Positions 49,188 to 59,975 are shown, counted from the first letter of the stretch. The stretch: 64,000 nt of DNA from Bradyrhizobium genosp. SA-3 (GCF_004212635.1 NZ_PSRT01000004.1:51205-115204), one strand, 5' to 3'. Notes: generated by a model from the sequence alone, not told the origin. A program made the numbers and translations.

Positions 49188-49601
49188 ATGATGCAACCTA
49201 AGAAAACGAAGTTCCGGAAGGCGCATAAAGGCCGCATCCACGGCGTTGCGTCTTCGGGCGCGACGTTGGCGTTCGGCCAGTTCGGCCTGAAGGCGACCGA
49301 ACCTGAGCGCGTCACCGCGCGCCAGATCGAAGCCGCCCGCCGCGCGCTGACCCGCCACATGAAGCGCGCCGGCCGCGTCTGGATCCGCGTGTTCCCCGAC
49401 GTTCCGGTGTCGAAGAAGCCGGCCGAAGTCCGCATGGGCTCCGGCAAGGGTTCGCCGGAACTGTGGGTCGCGCGCGTCAAGCCGGGCCGGGTGCTGTTCG
49501 AGATCGACGGCGTCAACACCCAGACCGCGCGTGAGGCGCTGACCCTGGCGGCGGCCAAGCTGCCGATCAAGACGCGCTTCGTCGAGCGCATTGCGGAGTA
49601 A
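49188..49601 (+). CDS. rplP: 50S ribosomal protein L16
   Basis: A 137-residue protein near the A site. [40 protein letters not shown] and [15 protein letters not shown] match. The stop overlaps the first of two ATG codons ahead of rpmC. Confidence 0.98.
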   Translation: MMQPKKTKFRKAHKGRIHGVASSGATLAFGQFGLKATEPERVTARQIEAARRALTRHMKRAGRVWIRVFPDVPVSKKPAEVRMGSGKGSPELWVARVKPGRVLFEIDGVNTQTAREALTLAAAKLPIKTRFVERIAE

Positions 49602-49606
49602 TGGCC

Positions 49607-49813
49607 ATGGCCCAGATGAAGATCGAAGACATCCGCGCGATGAGCCCCGACCAGCAGGATGACGCCATCCTGAACCTGAAGAAGGAGCGCTTCAACCTGC
49701 GCTTCCAGCGCGCCACCGGGCAGCTCGAGAACACCTCGCGCCTGCGCGAGGCCCGCCGTGACATCGCCCGGATCAAGACCGTCGCCGCGCAGACGCGCGC
49801 CAAGAAGAAGTAA
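49607..49813 (+). CDS. rpmC: 50S ribosomal protein L29
   Basis: A 68-residue helical-hairpin protein by the tunnel exit. [20 protein letters not shown] and [20 protein letters not shown] match. ATG 49607 is preferred because GCGGAG lies 8 bases upstream. ATG 49601, overlapping the rplP stop, would leave only 2 bases to that site and add two residues. Confidence 0.95.
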   Translation: MAQMKIEDIRAMSPDQQDDAILNLKKERFNLRFQRATGQLENTSRLREARRDIARIKTVAAQTRAKKK

Positions 49814-49826
49814 GAGGCTTACGAAG

Positions 49827-50075
49827 ATGCCGAAACGTACTTTGCAGGGCGTGGTCGTCAGCGACAAGCAAGCCAAGACCATCGTGGTGCGCGTCGATCG
49901 CCGTTTCACGCACCCGATCTACAAGAAGACGATCCGCCGTTCGAAGAATTATCACGCGCACGACGAGAGCAATCAGTTCAAGCCGGGCGACGTGGTGTGG
50001 ATCGAGGAATCGAAGCCGATTTCGAAGTTGAAGCGCTGGGTCGTGATCCGGGGCGAGCACAAGAAAAGCGCCTGA
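49827..50075 (+). CDS. rpsQ: 30S ribosomal protein S17
   Basis: An 82-residue early assembly protein of the OB fold. [20 protein letters not shown] opens it, followed by [20 protein letters not shown] and [21 protein letters not shown] 49827 gives the family start. The last gene of the S10 set; an 84-base gap precedes rplN. Confidence 0.97.
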   Translation: MPKRTLQGVVVSDKQAKTIVVRVDRRFTHPIYKKTIRRSKNYHAHDESNQFKPGDVVWIEESKPISKLKRWVVIRGEHKKSA

Positions 50076-50159
50076 TCTGTTGGCTTTAGCCGACTGACTT
50101 CAGGGAAATGTTGAGCGCCGGCTGGGCTGGCGCAAAGAGAAAGAGGACGAGGTGCATCA

Positions 50160-50528
50160 ATGATTCAGATGCAGACCAACCTCGACGTGGCCGACAATTC
50201 TGGCGCACGCCGTGTCATGTGTATCAAGGTGCTCGGAGGCTCCAAGCGCCGCTACGCCACGATCGGCGACATCATCGTCGTCTCGATCAAGGAAGCTATC
50301 CCGCGTGGCAAGGTGAAGAAGGGCGACGTGATGAAGGCCGTCGTGGTGCGCGTCCGCAAGGACATCCGCCGCGCCGACGGTTCGGTCATCCGCTTCGACC
50401 GCAACGCCGCCGTCCTGATCAACAACCAGGCCGAGCCGGTCGGCACCCGCATCTTCGGGCCCGTGCCGCGTGAACTGCGCGCCAAGAACCACATGAAGAT
50501 CATTTCGCTCGCGCCGGAGGTGCTGTGA
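50160..50528 (+). CDS. rplN: 50S ribosomal protein L14
   Basis: A 122-residue intersubunit protein contacting 16S rRNA and the silencing factor Rsf[21 protein letters not shown] and [20 protein letters not shown] match. First gene of the spc set; its stop overlaps rplX by one base (TGATG). Confidence 0.98.
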   Translation: MIQMQTNLDVADNSGARRVMCIKVLGGSKRRYATIGDIIVVSIKEAIPRGKVKKGDVMKAVVVRVRKDIRRADGSVIRFDRNAAVLINNQAEPVGTRIFGPVPRELRAKNHMKIISLAPEVL

Positions 50529-50834
50529 TGGCTGCGAAGATCCGCAAGGGCGACAAGGTCGTCGTGCTGACCGGTCGCGACAAGGGCCGCACCGGCGAGG
50601 TGTTCGAGGTGCGCCCCGACGCCGGCACGGCGCTCGTGCGCGGCATCAACATGGTCAAGCGTCACCAGAAGCAGACGCAGGCCCAGGAGGGCGGCATCAT
50701 CTCGAAAGAGGCGCCGATCCAACTGTCCAACATCGCGTATGTCGGCAAGGACGGAAAGCCGACCCGCATCGGATTCAAGATTCTGGCGGACGGCAAGAAG
50801 GTCCGCATCGCCAAGAGCTCGGGAGCTGAGATCG

Positions 50835-50842
<8 letters not shown>
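50528..50842 (+). CDS. rplX: 50S ribosomal protein L24
   Basis: A 104-residue assembly-initiator protein. The KOW motif is clear: [40 protein letters not shown] follows. It overlaps rplN by one base and rplE by eight, so the three are translationally coupled. Confidence 0.97.
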
Positions 50843-51392
<550 letters not shown>

Positions 51393-51438
51393 GACGCTGA
51401 CCTAAAGCCTCTCAAACGCGGATACCCAGGAGCCAAGC

Positions 51439-51744
51439 ATGGCAAAGAAGAGTTCAGTCGAGAAGAACAACCGGCGCAAGCGGATGGTGAAGAACGCCGC
51501 CGCCAAGCGCGAGCGGTTGAAGGCGATCATCGCCGACAAGAAGCTGCCGATGGAAGAGCGCTTCGCTGCGACGTTGAAGCTGGCGGAAATGCCGCGCAAC
51601 TCGTCGGCGACCCGCGTCCGCCTGCGCTGCGAGCTGTCGGGCCGCCCGCGCTCGAACTATCGCAAGAACAAGCTGTCCCGTATCGCGCTGCGCGACCTTG
51701 GCTCCAAGGGCATGGTCCCGGGCCTCGTGAAGTCGAGCTGGTAA
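51439..51744 (+). CDS. rpsN: 30S ribosomal protein S14 (zinc-free type)
   Basis: A 101-residue head protein. It is the long form without CxxC zinc motifs (only one Cys, in [20 protein letters not shown]). [17 protein letters not shown] and the final GLVKSSW match. Located 46 bases after rplE. Confidence 0.97.
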   Translation: MAKKSSVEKNNRRKRMVKNAAAKRERLKAIIADKKLPMEERFAATLKLAEMPRNSSATRVRLRCELSGRPRSNYRKNKLSRIALRDLGSKGMVPGLVKSSW

Positions 51745-51758
51745 GGAGGGTCGTTTAG

Positions 51759-52157
51759 ATGTCTACGCACGATCCAATCAGCGATCTGATCACCCGCATC
51801 CGCAACGCGCAGATGCGCTCCAAGACCAAGGTCTCCACGCCTGGCTCGAAGATGCGCGAGAACGTGCTCGAGGTGCTGAAGTCCGAGGGTTACATCCGCG
51901 GTTACGCCACGCTCGAGCATCCCTCGGGCCGCAGCGAGATCGAGATCGAGCTGAAGTATTTCGACGGCGAGCCCGTCATCCGCGAGATCGAACGTGTTTC
52001 CAAGCCCGGGCGCAGAGTCTACGCCTCGGTGAAGGCTCTGCCGCGGGTCAACAACGGGCTCGGCATTTCGGTGTTGTCGACGCCGAAGGGGATCATGGCC
52101 GACCACAGCGCGCGCGACGCGAATGTGGGCGGTGAAGTCCTCTTCACGGTGTTCTGA
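51759..52157 (+). CDS. rpsH: 30S ribosomal protein S8
   Basis: A 132-residue central-domain binder that represses the spc operon in enterobacteria. [38 protein letters not shown] and [20 protein letters not shown] match. GGAGG is followed by the ATG about 9 bases later. Confidence 0.98.
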   Translation: MSTHDPISDLITRIRNAQMRSKTKVSTPGSKMRENVLEVLKSEGYIRGYATLEHPSGRSEIEIELKYFDGEPVIREIERVSKPGRRVYASVKALPRVNNGLGISVLSTPKGIMADHSARDANVGGEVLFTVF

Positions 52158-52173
52158 GAAGGATTTTTCATCC

Positions 52174-52707
52174 ATGTCACGTGTTGGCAAAAGGCCTGTG
52201 GCGGTTCCGTCGGGTGTTACCGCGACCGTTGATGGGCAGACCGTCAAGATGAAGGGGCCGAAGGGCCAGCTTCAGTTCGTCGTCCATGACGACGTCGAGG
52301 TGAAGCTCGAGAGCGGCCAGATCAAGGTCAAGCCGCGGGGAGAGACCAACCGCGCGCGGGCCCTGTACGGCACCGCTCGCGCCCAGGTCGCGAACCTGGT
52401 CGAAGGTGTCACCAAGGGCTTCGAGAAGAAGCTCGAGATCACCGGCGTCGGTTATCGCGCTGCGATGCAGGGCAAGAACCTCCAGCTCGCGCTCGGCTAC
52501 AGCCACGACGTGATCTATCCGATCCCGGAAGGCATCACGATCGCTGTGCCGAAGCCCACCGAAATCACCGTGTCGGGCAGCGACATCCAGCGCGTCGGCC
52601 AGGTTGCGGCCGAGATCCGCGCCTATCGCCCGCCGGAGCCTTATAAGGGCAAGGGCGTGAAGTATGTTGGCGAATTCATCTTCCGCAAGGAAGGCAAGAA
52701 GAAGTAA
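52174..52707 (+). CDS. rplF: 50S ribosomal protein L6
   Basis: A 177-residue protein near the sarcin-ricin loop. [40 protein letters not shown] and [13 protein letters not shown] match. ATG 52174 is the family start; an upstream in-frame codon lies inside rpsH and is rejected. Confidence 0.98.
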   Translation: MSRVGKRPVAVPSGVTATVDGQTVKMKGPKGQLQFVVHDDVEVKLESGQIKVKPRGETNRARALYGTARAQVANLVEGVTKGFEKKLEITGVGYRAAMQGKNLQLALGYSHDVIYPIPEGITIAVPKPTEITVSGSDIQRVGQVAAEIRAYRPPEPYKGKGVKYVGEFIFRKEGKKK

Positions 52708-52718
52708 CGGAGCCGGTC

Positions 52719-53081
52719 ATGTCGAAAGCCAAGGTTACGAATGCCCGGCGCAAGCGGAGTGTGCGGCTGAAGCTGCGCCGCTCCGGTGGCGGCCGTCCGC
52801 GCCTGTCGGTGTTCCGCTCGTCCAAGCACATCTACGCCCAGGTCATCGACGACCTGAAGGGCGAGACGCTGGCCTCTGCCTCCTCGCTCGAGAAGTCGAT
52901 GCGCGACGGCGGCAAGACCGGCGCCGACATCGATGCGGCGAAGGCGGTCGGCAAGCTGCTGGCCGAGCGCGCTGCCGAGAAGGGCGTCAAGGAAGTCGTG
53001 TTCGATCGCGGCAGCTATCTCTATCACGGGCGCGTCAAGGCTCTTGCCGACGCCGCGCGTGAGAGCGGGCTGAGCTTCTAA
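52719..53081 (+). CDS. rplR: 50S ribosomal protein L18
   Basis: A 120-residue 5S rRNA-binding protein. [30 protein letters not shown] and the closing [20 protein letters not shown] match. Located 11 bases after rplF. Confidence 0.98.
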   Translation: MSKAKVTNARRKRSVRLKLRRSGGGRPRLSVFRSSKHIYAQVIDDLKGETLASASSLEKSMRDGGKTGADIDAAKAVGKLLAERAAEKGVKEVVFDRGSYLYHGRVKALADAARESGLSF

Positions 53082-53128
53082 CAGAATTTGAGGATTGAGG
53101 CGTAAGCCTCTGAAGGATTGGAAAAACC

Positions 53129-53725
53129 ATGGCAGCTGAACGCGAACAACGTGGTGGACGCGATCAACGCGGCGGCGGACGTGAACGCAGGGAGCGCGAG
53201 GAGCGCGACAGCGAGTTCGTCGACAAGCTCGTCCACATCAACCGCGTGGCCAAGGTCGTCAAGGGCGGCAAGCGCTTCGGATTCGCTGCGCTGGTCGTGA
53301 TCGGCGATCAGAAGGGCCGCGCCGGCTTCGGTCACGGCAAGGCGCGCGAAGTGCCAGAGGCGATCCGCAAGGCGACCGAATCCGCCAAGCGCAACCTGAC
53401 CCGCGTGTCGCTGCGCGAGGGCCGCACGCTCCATCACGACATCGCCGGCCGTCATGGCGCGGGCCGTGTCTACCTGCGTGCCGCCCCGGCCGGTACCGGC
53501 ATCATCGCCGGCGGCCCGATGCGCGCCGTGTTCGAGACGCTCGGCGTCCAGGACGTGGTGGCGAAGTCGATCGGCTCGTCGAACCCGTACAACATGGTTC
53601 GCGCGACGTTCGACGCGCTGAAGCATCAGGATTCGCCGCGCTCGGTCGCTGCCCGCCGCAACATCAAGGTGTCCACCCTCCAGTCCCGTCGTATCGGCGG
53701 TGACGCCGAGGCGGCTGCCGACTAA
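53129..53725 (+). CDS. rpsE: 30S ribosomal protein S5
   Basis: A 198-residue fidelity protein. The first 27 residues are an Arg/Gly/Glu/Gln-rich extension before the normal start [35 protein letters not shown] and [20 protein letters not shown] follow. Spectinomycin-site residues near [11 protein letters not shown] look normal. The N-terminal extension is common in rhizobia. Confidence 0.98.
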   Translation: MAAEREQRGGRDQRGGGRERREREERDSEFVDKLVHINRVAKVVKGGKRFGFAALVVIGDQKGRAGFGHGKAREVPEAIRKATESAKRNLTRVSLREGRTLHHDIAGRHGAGRVYLRAAPAGTGIIAGGPMRAVFETLGVQDVVAKSIGSSNPYNMVRATFDALKHQDSPRSVAARRNIKVSTLQSRRIGGDAEAAAD

Positions 53726-53750
53726 CGGAAGCTTTTCGGAGTAGACTCCC

Positions 53751-53945
53751 ATGGCCAAGGCCGCAAAGACGATCAAGCTCGAGCAGACGGGCAGCGCGAT
53801 CCGCCGCCATCACTCGCAGCGCTCGACGCTGATCGGGCTCAAGCTCAACAAGATCGGCCGCACCAGCGAACTGCCGGATACCCCGGCGGTCCGCGGCATG
53901 ATCGAGAAGGTTCACCATCTCGTCCGCATCGTCGACGAGAAGTAA
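53751..53945 (+). CDS. rpmD: 50S ribosomal protein L30
   Basis: A 64-residue protein. [20 protein letters not shown] and [20 protein letters not shown] match the short bacterial form. It lies 25 bases after rpsE; a palindromic repeat fills the gap to rplO. Confidence 0.97.
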   Translation: MAKAAKTIKLEQTGSAIRRHHSQRSTLIGLKLNKIGRTSELPDTPAVRGMIEKVHHLVRIVDEK

Positions 53946-53952
53946 GAAACGG

Positions 53953-54003
53953 CGCAGGATCCCGAAAAGCGGACACCCGGTTTTCGGTGAAGATCGTGCG
54001 CAA
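53953..54003. repeat. inverted repeat between rpmD and rplO
   Basis: CCGAAAA (53962-53968) and TTTTCGG (53981-53987) form the core, with partly paired flanks CGCAGGATC and GATCGTGCG. Same family as 45146-45194. Confidence 0.65.
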
Positions 54004-54021
54004 GACATAAGGAGAAGGGCG

Positions 54022-54507
54022 ATGAAGCTCAGCGATATCGCCGACAACGCCGGCTCGCGCAAGAAGCGTATGCGCGTCGGCCGCGGCATCGGTTCGGGCA
54101 AGGGCAAGCAGTCCGGCCGCGGCGGCAAGGGCCAGACCGCGCGTTCGGGCGTGCGCATCAAGGGTTTCGAAGGCGGCCAGATGCCGATGCATCGCCGTCT
54201 GCCCAAGCGCGGCTTCAACAACATCTTCCGCGTCGAGTTCGCCGAGATCAATCTCGACCGGCTCCAGGAAGCGGTCGATGCCAAGAAGATCGACGCCGGC
54301 AGCGTCGTGAATGTCGAGGCCCTGGTGAAGGGCGGCGTGCTGCGCCGCGCCAAGGGCGGTCTGCGGCTGCTCGGCCGCGGCGAGCTCAAGTCCAAGCTCA
54401 ACATTGAAGTGCACGGCGCCTCGAAGACCGCGATCGCGGCGGTCGAGAAGGCCGGCGGTTCGGTGAAGATCCTCGCCCCGGCCAAGGAAGAAGGCGAGGC
54501 GGCGTAA
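54022..54507 (+). CDS. rplO: 50S ribosomal protein L15
   Basis: A 161-residue late assembly protein with a long basic N-terminal extension: [20 protein letters not shown], then [19 protein letters not shown]. The globular end has [26 protein letters not shown] precedes the ATG. A terminator-like hairpin follows before secY. Confidence 0.98.
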   Translation: MKLSDIADNAGSRKKRMRVGRGIGSGKGKQSGRGGKGQTARSGVRIKGFEGGQMPMHRRLPKRGFNNIFRVEFAEINLDRLQEAVDAKKIDAGSVVNVEALVKGGVLRRAKGGLRLLGRGELKSKLNIEVHGASKTAIAAVEKAGGSVKILAPAKEEGEAA

Positions 54508-54520
54508 CAACTGCGTCATT

Positions 54521-54543
54521 GGCCCGCGCCTCGCGGGCCTTTA
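54521..54543 (+). terminator. terminator-like hairpin between rplO and secY
   Basis: GGCCCGCG-CCT-CGCGGGCC followed by TTTA, 13 bases after the rplO stop. It may reduce transcription into secY, or secY may have its own promoter; none was identified with confidence. Confidence 0.55.
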
Positions 54544-54656
54544 CGCATGCGGGACGATGGACTTATCGAAGCCGAGCCCCAGATAATGTCCGGCGTCCGC
54601 TAAAGTAGCCCGGCCGCGGGCATGACGGCGCAACAGGCGGCGGGAGAAAGTCCAAG

Positions 54657-55988
54657 ATGGTCTCTGCAGCGGAACAACTGGCAGCCAATCTCAATTTCGG
54701 CGCGTTTGCCAAGGCCGACGAACTGAAGAAGCGCATCTGGTTCACCCTGGGTGCGCTGCTCGTTTATCGGCTCGGTACCTACATCCCGCTACCCGGCATC
54801 GATCCCAACATCTGGGAACAGGTGTTCCGGTCCCAGGCGGGCGGCATCCTCGGCATGTTCAACATGTTCGCCGGCGGCGGCATCCACCGCATGGCGATCT
54901 TCGCGCTGAACATCATGCCGTACATCTCGGCCTCGATCATCATCCAGCTCCTGACCACCGTCTCGCCGCAGCTCGAGGCGCTGAAGAAGGAGGGTGAGGC
55001 CGGCCGCAAGACTCTGAACCAGTACACCCGCTATCTCACGGTGATCCTGGCCGCGTTCCAGTCCTATGGTATCGCGGTGGGCCTCGAGGGCGCCGGCAAC
55101 GTCGTCAGCGAGCCCGGCATGTTCTTCCGCCTGTCGACGGCGATCACGCTGACCGGCGGCACTATGTTCCTGATGTGGCTGGGCGAGCAGATCACATCGC
55201 GCGGCATCGGCAACGGCATCTCGCTGATCATTCTCGCCGGCATCGTCGCCGAGCTGCCCGCCGCGCTCGCCAACATGCTCGAGCTCGGCCGTCAGGGCGC
55301 GATGTCGACCGGTCTGATCCTGGTCGTCATCATCATGGCAGTCGCCGTGATCGCCTTCATCGTGTTCATGGAGCGCGCGCAGCGCCGCCTGCTGATCCAG
55401 TATCCGAAGCGCCAGGTCGGCAACAAGATGTTCGAGGGCCAGTCCTCGCATCTGCCGCTCAAGCTCAACACCTCGGGCGTGATCCCGCCGATCTTCGCGT
55501 CCTCGCTGCTGCTGCTGCCGACCACGGTTGCGAACTTCAACGCGGGCAGCGGGCCGGAATGGTTCCAGTGGATCACCACCCAGCTCGGCCACGGCCGTCC
55601 GCTGTTCCTGATCATGTATCTGGCGCTGATCGTGTTCTTCGCCTTCTTCTACACCGCGATCGTGTTCAACCCGACCGAGACCGCGGACAATCTGAAGAAG
55701 CATGGCGGCTTCGTTCCGGGCATTCGCCCCGGCGAGCGCACCGCCGAATACATCGACTACGTGCTGTCGCGCATCACCGTGTTAGGTGCGATTTATCTGG
55801 CGATCGTCTGCTTGATCCCGGAGATCCTGATCTCCTACGCCTCGGTGCCGTTCTACTTCGGCGGCACCTCGCTGCTGATCGTCGTCAGCGTCACCATGGA
55901 CACGGTGGCGCAGGTGCAGGGCTATCTGCTGGCGCATCAGTACGAAGGCCTGATCCGCAAGTCGAAACTACGCGGACGCCGCCGCTAA
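54657..55988 (+). CDS. secY: preprotein translocase subunit SecY
   Basis: The 443-residue channel subunit with about ten membrane helices. GTYIPLPGIDP (first helix), FALNIMPYISASIIIQLLT (plug and second helix region), GISLIILAGIVAELP and NPTETADNLKKHGGFVPGIR (cytoplasmic loop contacting ribosome or SecA) are family motifs. Located 149 bases after rplO. Confidence 0.98.
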   Translation: MVSAAEQLAANLNFGAFAKADELKKRIWFTLGALLVYRLGTYIPLPGIDPNIWEQVFRSQAGGILGMFNMFAGGGIHRMAIFALNIMPYISASIIIQLLTTVSPQLEALKKEGEAGRKTLNQYTRYLTVILAAFQSYGIAVGLEGAGNVVSEPGMFFRLSTAITLTGGTMFLMWLGEQITSRGIGNGISLIILAGIVAELPAALANMLELGRQGAMSTGLILVVIIMAVAVIAFIVFMERAQRRLLIQYPKRQVGNKMFEGQSSHLPLKLNTSGVIPPIFASSLLLLPTTVANFNAGSGPEWFQWITTQLGHGRPLFLIMYLALIVFFAFFYTAIVFNPTETADNLKKHGGFVPGIRPGERTAEYIDYVLSRITVLGAIYLAIVCLIPEILISYASVPFYFGGTSLLIVVSVTMDTVAQVQGYLLAHQYEGLIRKSKLRGRRR

Positions 55989-56005
55989 GCGCGGCGTCCC
56001 CTGAA

Positions 56006-56028
56006 GGCGGCGCGATGATTGCGCCGCC
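56006..56028 (+). terminator. GC hairpin after secY
   Basis: GGCGGCGC (56006-56013) pairs with GCGCCGCC (56021-56028) around GATGATT, 17 bases after the stop. No U-tract, so its strength is uncertain. Confidence 0.4.
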
Positions 56029-56265
56029 GATTCGCCGTGCCAGCAACGCGCGGCGCCTGCACGGCACCAGCCAGCCATTCGGTCGCATCGGTAGAGCTGC
56101 TCTCACTGCTGCGCAATCACAGATTTCAAAGCCCTTCTTGGCGTCAGCCCATCCGCTCCCCTATGATATGGGTGGCGGTGCGGCGCCGATTATGGTTTGC
56201 ACTGTCCTTGATCTTCAAACACAGGTGCGCGACGTATCGCTCACCAATCCGGGGGGCGTACGCCG

Positions 56266-57129
56266 ATGAGAATTATACTTCTGGGACCGCCGGGGTCGGG
56301 CAAGGGGACCCAGGCGCAGCTCTTGGTGCAGCGCTATGGCATCGTCCAGCTCTCGACCGGCGAGATGCTGCGCGCGGCCGTTGCGGCCGGAACGCCGGTC
56401 GGGCTGAAGGCCAAGGAGATCATGGCCAGCGGCGGCCTCGTGCCGGACGAGATCGTGGTCGGAATCATCTCCGACCGAATCGACCAGCCGGACGCCAAGA
56501 ACGGTTTCATCCTCGACGGTTTCCCGCGCACAGTGCCGCAGGCCGAGGCGCTGGACGAGTTGCTCAAGCACAAGCATCTCAAGCTCGATGCGGTGATCGA
56601 GCTGCGTGTCAACGAAAGCGCGCTGCTCAACCGCGTCGAGACCCGCGTCGCCCAGATGCGCGAGCGCGGGGAGGAGGTCCGGGTCGACGACACCCCCGAG
56701 GTCCTGACCAAGCGTCTCGCTAGCTACCGCAGCCAGACGGAACCGCTGATTCACTACTATTCCGAGCGGCGGAAGCTCTCGACCATCGACGGCATGATGG
56801 CCATCGACGAGGTCACCCGCGCCATCCACCGCCAGCTCCTGGCGCTCGGCGCGGTCGCGCCCAAGACCCATGCCAGAAGTGCGGCCAAGGCGGCCCCGGC
56901 CAAGAAGGCCAAGGCGGGGAAGAAGGCGAAGGCGGCCGTAAAACCGGCGAAAACGACCAAAAAGGCTGCCAAATCCCCTAAAAAGGCCGCCAAGAAAGCC
57001 GTGAAGGGCACCAGGAAGGCGACCAAGAAGACGGCAAAGAAGGCGGCCAAAAGGACCGCCAAGAAGGCTGTCAAGAAGGGTGCCAAAAAGGCCGCAAAAA
57101 AGGTCACGAAAAAGCGAGCGAAACGCTAG
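56266..57129 (+). CDS. adk: adenylate kinase with histone-H1-like C-terminal tail
   Basis: ATP:AMP phosphotransferase. Residues 1-198 are a complete short-LID adenylate kinase: P-loop GPPGSGKGT at 7-15, TGEMLRAA at 31-38 (AMP site), [14 protein letters not shown] at 84-97 and [12 protein letters not shown] at 140-151. The LID is the short form without zinc cysteines. Residues 199-287 are an unusual tail made mainly of Lys and Ala in KKAAKKA-type repeats, as in histone H1-like proteins, and would bind nucleic acid or other polyanions. The position between secY and rpsM is normal. Confidence 0.95.
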   Translation: MRIILLGPPGSGKGTQAQLLVQRYGIVQLSTGEMLRAAVAAGTPVGLKAKEIMASGGLVPDEIVVGIISDRIDQPDAKNGFILDGFPRTVPQAEALDELLKHKHLKLDAVIELRVNESALLNRVETRVAQMRERGEEVRVDDTPEVLTKRLASYRSQTEPLIHYYSERRKLSTIDGMMAIDEVTRAIHRQLLALGAVAPKTHARSAAKAAPAKKAKAGKKAKAAVKPAKTTKKAAKSPKKAAKKAVKGTRKATKKTAKKAAKRTAKKAVKKGAKKAAKKVTKKRAKR

Positions 57130-57135
57130 CAGCGG

Positions 57136-57165
57136 TTGACGAAAGCCCCTGGAATCCCCTAATAA
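57136..57165 (+). promoter_or_regulatory. sigma-70-type promoter for rpsM-rpsK-rpoA-rplQ
   Basis: TTGACG (57136-57141) and TAATAA (57160-57165), spaced 18, lie just after the adk stop and 150 bases before rpsM. It would give the alpha cluster its own transcription. Confidence 0.6.
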
Positions 57166-57314
57166 GCCCCGCATCCAAGTCGGATAGTTTCAGACGATGC
57201 CGGGCCCCAGGAAGACCGGGGGTGGGCGTCGTGTTCGCGTTTGTGAACACCTGCCCGAGAACACAAGCACTTAAAGCCCGATCCTGACGAGGGTCGGCGA
57301 CAGGAGAGAAGGCC

Positions 57315-57683
57315 GTGGCCCGTATTGCCGGCGTGAACATTCCCACCAACAAGCGCGTGCTGATCGCGCTCCAGTACATCCATGGCATCGGTCAGAAGAT
57401 CGCCGGTGAGATCCTGGAGAAGGTGAAGATCCCCGTGGATCGTCGCGTCAATCAGCTCAGCGACGCCGAAGTGCTCCAGATCCGCGAAGTGATCGACCGC
57501 GACTATCTCGTCGAGGGCGATCTGCGCCGTGAGGTCGGTATCAACATCAAGCGTCTGATGGACCTTGGCTGCTATCGCGGCCTGCGTCATCGTCGCGGTC
57601 TGCCGGTGCGCGGTCAGCGCACCCACACCAACGCGCGCACGCGCAAGGGCCCGGCTAAGGCCATCGCCGGCAAGAAGAAGTAA
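57315..57683 (+). CDS. rpsM: 30S ribosomal protein S13
   Basis: A 122-residue head protein contacting the P-site tRNA and L5. Start is GTG at 57315 behind [42 protein letters not shown] and [20 protein letters not shown] match. Confidence 0.98.
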   Translation: MARIAGVNIPTNKRVLIALQYIHGIGQKIAGEILEKVKIPVDRRVNQLSDAEVLQIREVIDRDYLVEGDLRREVGINIKRLMDLGCYRGLRHRRGLPVRGQRTHTNARTRKGPAKAIAGKKK

Positions 57684-57704
57684 GTTTTCGAACTCAGTCG
57701 CGGC

Positions 57705-57738
57705 GTGCGGCGAACAGGGGATGACCCGTTCGCCGCGC
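57705..57738 (+). terminator. hairpin between rpsM and rpsK
   Basis: GCGGCGAAC (57707-57715) pairs with GTTCGCCGC (57728-57736), with inner GGG/CCC pairing, and is followed by GCCTTTCG. It may be a weak attenuator or a stabilising structure within the alpha cluster. Confidence 0.4.
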
Positions 57739-57806
57739 GCCTTTCGTTCCACAGGTGTAGCCGCTGGCATTACGGCGGCGTTTGAGATCTCCAGGAAAGG
57801 TACTCA

Positions 57807-58196
57807 ATGGGCAAGGAAGCCACCCGCGTTCGTCGTCGTGAGCGCAAGAACATCGCCTCCGGCGTCGCGCACGTGAACTCGTCGTTCAACAACACGACCA
57901 TCACCATCACCGACGCGCAGGGCAACACGATTGCCTGGTCCTCCGCCGGTACGATGGGCTTCAAGGGCTCGCGCAAGTCGACCCCGTACGCCGCGCAGGT
58001 TGCCGCGGAAGACGTCTCGAAGAAGGCGCAGGAGCACGGCATGCGCACGCTGGAAGTCGAGGTCGCCGGTCCGGGTTCGGGCCGTGAGTCGGCGCTCCGC
58101 GCGCTCCAGGCCGCGGGCTTCACCGTCACCTCGATCCGCGACGTGACCACGATCCCGCACAACGGTTGCCGTCCCCGTAAGCGTCGGCGCGTTTGA
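57807..58196 (+). CDS. rpsK: 30S ribosomal protein S11
   Basis: A 129-residue platform protein. [40 protein letters not shown] and the closing [15 protein letters not shown] match. It is 123 bases after rpsM; rpsD, often next in other phyla, is absent here as is usual in alphaproteobacteria. Confidence 0.98.
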   Translation: MGKEATRVRRRERKNIASGVAHVNSSFNNTTITITDAQGNTIAWSSAGTMGFKGSRKSTPYAAQVAAEDVSKKAQEHGMRTLEVEVAGPGSGRESALRALQAAGFTVTSIRDVTTIPHNGCRPRKRRRV

Positions 58197-58205
58197 TACG
58201 AGGTT

Positions 58206-58225
58206 GCGGGCGCATCGGCGCCCGC
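58206..58225 (+). terminator. hairpin between rpsK and rpoA
   Basis: GCGGGCGC-ATCG-GCGCCCGC, 9 bases after rpsK and followed by GACGACTTTTC. It resembles a weak Rho-independent terminator that could lower rpoA expression relative to ribosomal proteins. Confidence 0.5.
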
Positions 58226-58308
58226 GACGACTTTTCTAAGAAGCCGCGGGAATGCTCTGCGGCCTTTCTCCAACGCCAGTATTTGAACTGTCAAATTGAC
58301 TGGCCTGT

Positions 58309-59340
58309 ATGGGTGAAACAGTGACGATCCAGAAAAATTGGCAAGAACTGATTCGGCCGAACAAGCTGCAGGTGTCCCCCGGCAGCGATCCCTCGCGTTT
58401 CGCGACCATCGTCGCCGAGCCGCTCGAGCGCGGCTTCGGCCAGACCCTCGGCAATGCGCTGCGCCGCATCCTGCTCTCCTCGCTCCAGGGCGCGGCGGTG
58501 CAGTCGGTGCATATCGACGGCGTGCTGCACGAGTTCTCCTCGATCGCGGGCGTCCGTGAGGACGTCACCGACATCGTGCTCAACATCAAGGACATCTCGA
58601 TCAAGATGCAGGGCGAAGGCCCGAAGCGCATGGTCGTGAAGAAGCAGGGCCCGGGCGTCGTCACCGCCGGCGACATCCAGACCGTCGGCGACGTCACCGT
58701 GCTCAACCCGGACCTGCAGATCTGCACCCTCGACGAGGGCGCGGAGATCCGCATGGAGTTCACGGTCTCGACTGGCAAGGGCTACGTGCCCGCCGAGCGC
58801 AACCGCCCCGAGGACGCGCCGATCGGCCTGATCCCGGTCGACAGCCTGTACTCGCCGGTCCGCAAGGTCTCCTACAAAGTCGAGAACACCCGTGAGGGCC
58901 AGATCCTCGACTACGACAAGCTGACCATGACGATCGAGACCAACGGCGCGATCTCGCCGGATGATTCGGTGGCTTACGCTGCGCGCATCCTGCAGGATCA
59001 GCTCAACGTGTTCGTGAACTTCGAAGAGCCGCGCAAGGAAGTCGCCCAGGAGATCATCCCGGACCTCGCCTTCAACCCGGCTTTCCTCAAGAAGGTGGAC
59101 GAGCTCGAGCTGTCGGTGCGTTCGGCCAACTGCCTGAAGAACGACAATATCGTCTACATCGGCGATCTCGTGCAGAAGTCGGAAGCCGAAATGCTCCGCA
59201 CCCCGAACTTCGGCCGCAAGTCGCTGAACGAGATCAAGGAAGTGCTGGCCCAGATGGGTCTGCACCTCGGCATGGAAGTGCCGGGCTGGCCGCCGGAGAA
59301 CATCGACGAGCTCGCCAAGCGCTTCGAGGATCACTACTGA
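58309..59340 (+). CDS. rpoA: RNA polymerase alpha subunit
   Basis: A 343-residue assembly and activator-contact subunit. The N-terminal dimerisation domain has [20 protein letters not shown] and [20 protein letters not shown]. The C-terminal DNA-contact domain has [17 protein letters not shown] and [15 protein letters not shown] 58309 is used; GTG 58321 is an alternative start. A palindromic repeat separates it from rplQ. Confidence 0.98.
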   Translation: MGETVTIQKNWQELIRPNKLQVSPGSDPSRFATIVAEPLERGFGQTLGNALRRILLSSLQGAAVQSVHIDGVLHEFSSIAGVREDVTDIVLNIKDISIKMQGEGPKRMVVKKQGPGVVTAGDIQTVGDVTVLNPDLQICTLDEGAEIRMEFTVSTGKGYVPAERNRPEDAPIGLIPVDSLYSPVRKVSYKVENTREGQILDYDKLTMTIETNGAISPDDSVAYAARILQDQLNVFVNFEEPRKEVAQEIIPDLAFNPAFLKKVDELELSVRSANCLKNDNIVYIGDLVQKSEAEMLRTPNFGRKSLNEIKEVLAQMGLHLGMEVPGWPPENIDELAKRFEDHY

Positions 59341-59345
59341 GAATT

Positions 59346-59427
59346 CGTCGTTCCGGGGCGATGCGGAGCATCGAACTCGGAACCTCGAGATTCCGGGTTC
59401 AGCTCTGCGAGCTGCCCCGGAATGACG
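59346..59427. repeat. palindromic repeat between rpoA and rplQ
   Basis: CGTCGTTCCGGGGC (from 59346) and GCCCCGGAATGACG (to 59427) pair with one mismatch, with inner GATGCGGAGCATC and AGCTCTGCGAGCT hairpins. It is a longer member of the family at 16314-16353, inserted inside the alpha cluster. Confidence 0.75.
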
Positions 59428-59506
59428 GCAGGGCGAACGCAGGCAGCCCACCTGAGCAACATGTCCGACGAACCGTCGCGGCAGTTTTAACGTAAGGACT
59501 ACACAC

Positions 59507-59923
59507 ATGCGTCACGGCAAGGTTCATCGGAAGCTCAACCGCACGGCCGAGCATCGCAAGGCGATGTTCGCCAACATGGCGGCCGCGCTGATCAAGCACG
59601 AGCAGATCGTCACCACGCTGCCCAAGGCCAAAGAGCTTCGCCCGATCGTCGAGAAGCTCGTCACCCTCGGCAAGAAGGGCGGCCTGTCGCTGCGCCGCCA
59701 GGCGATCGCGGAGCTGCGCGACGTCGACATGGTCAAGAAGCTCTTCGACACGCTCGCGACCCGCTACAAGGACCGCCAGGGCGGCTACACCCGCATCATC
59801 AAGGCCGGCTTCCGCTACGGCGACAACGCGGCGATGGCCGTGATCGAGTTCGTCGACCGCGACGTCGATGCCAAGGGCCAGGATTCCGGTCCGGTGCAGG
59901 AGAAGGAAGCCGAGGCGGCGTAA
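59507..59923 (+). CDS. rplQ: 50S ribosomal protein L17
   Basis: A 138-residue protein near the tunnel exit. [40 protein letters not shown] and [20 protein letters not shown] match. The last gene of the alpha cluster; a strong terminator follows 24 bases on. Confidence 0.98.
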   Translation: MRHGKVHRKLNRTAEHRKAMFANMAAALIKHEQIVTTLPKAKELRPIVEKLVTLGKKGGLSLRRQAIAELRDVDMVKKLFDTLATRYKDRQGGYTRIIKAGFRYGDNAAMAVIEFVDRDVDAKGQDSGPVQEKEAEAA

Positions 59924-59947
59924 GTCACCCGGCAGATACGGATTGAA

Positions 59948-59975
59948 AACGGCGCCCTTCTGGGCGCCGTTTTTG
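59948..59975 (+). terminator. Rho-independent terminator after rplQ
   Basis: AACGGCGCCC-TTCT-GGGCGCCGTT followed by TTTTG: a 10-bp stem with tetraloop and T-run. It marks the end of the ribosomal protein block. Confidence 0.9.
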
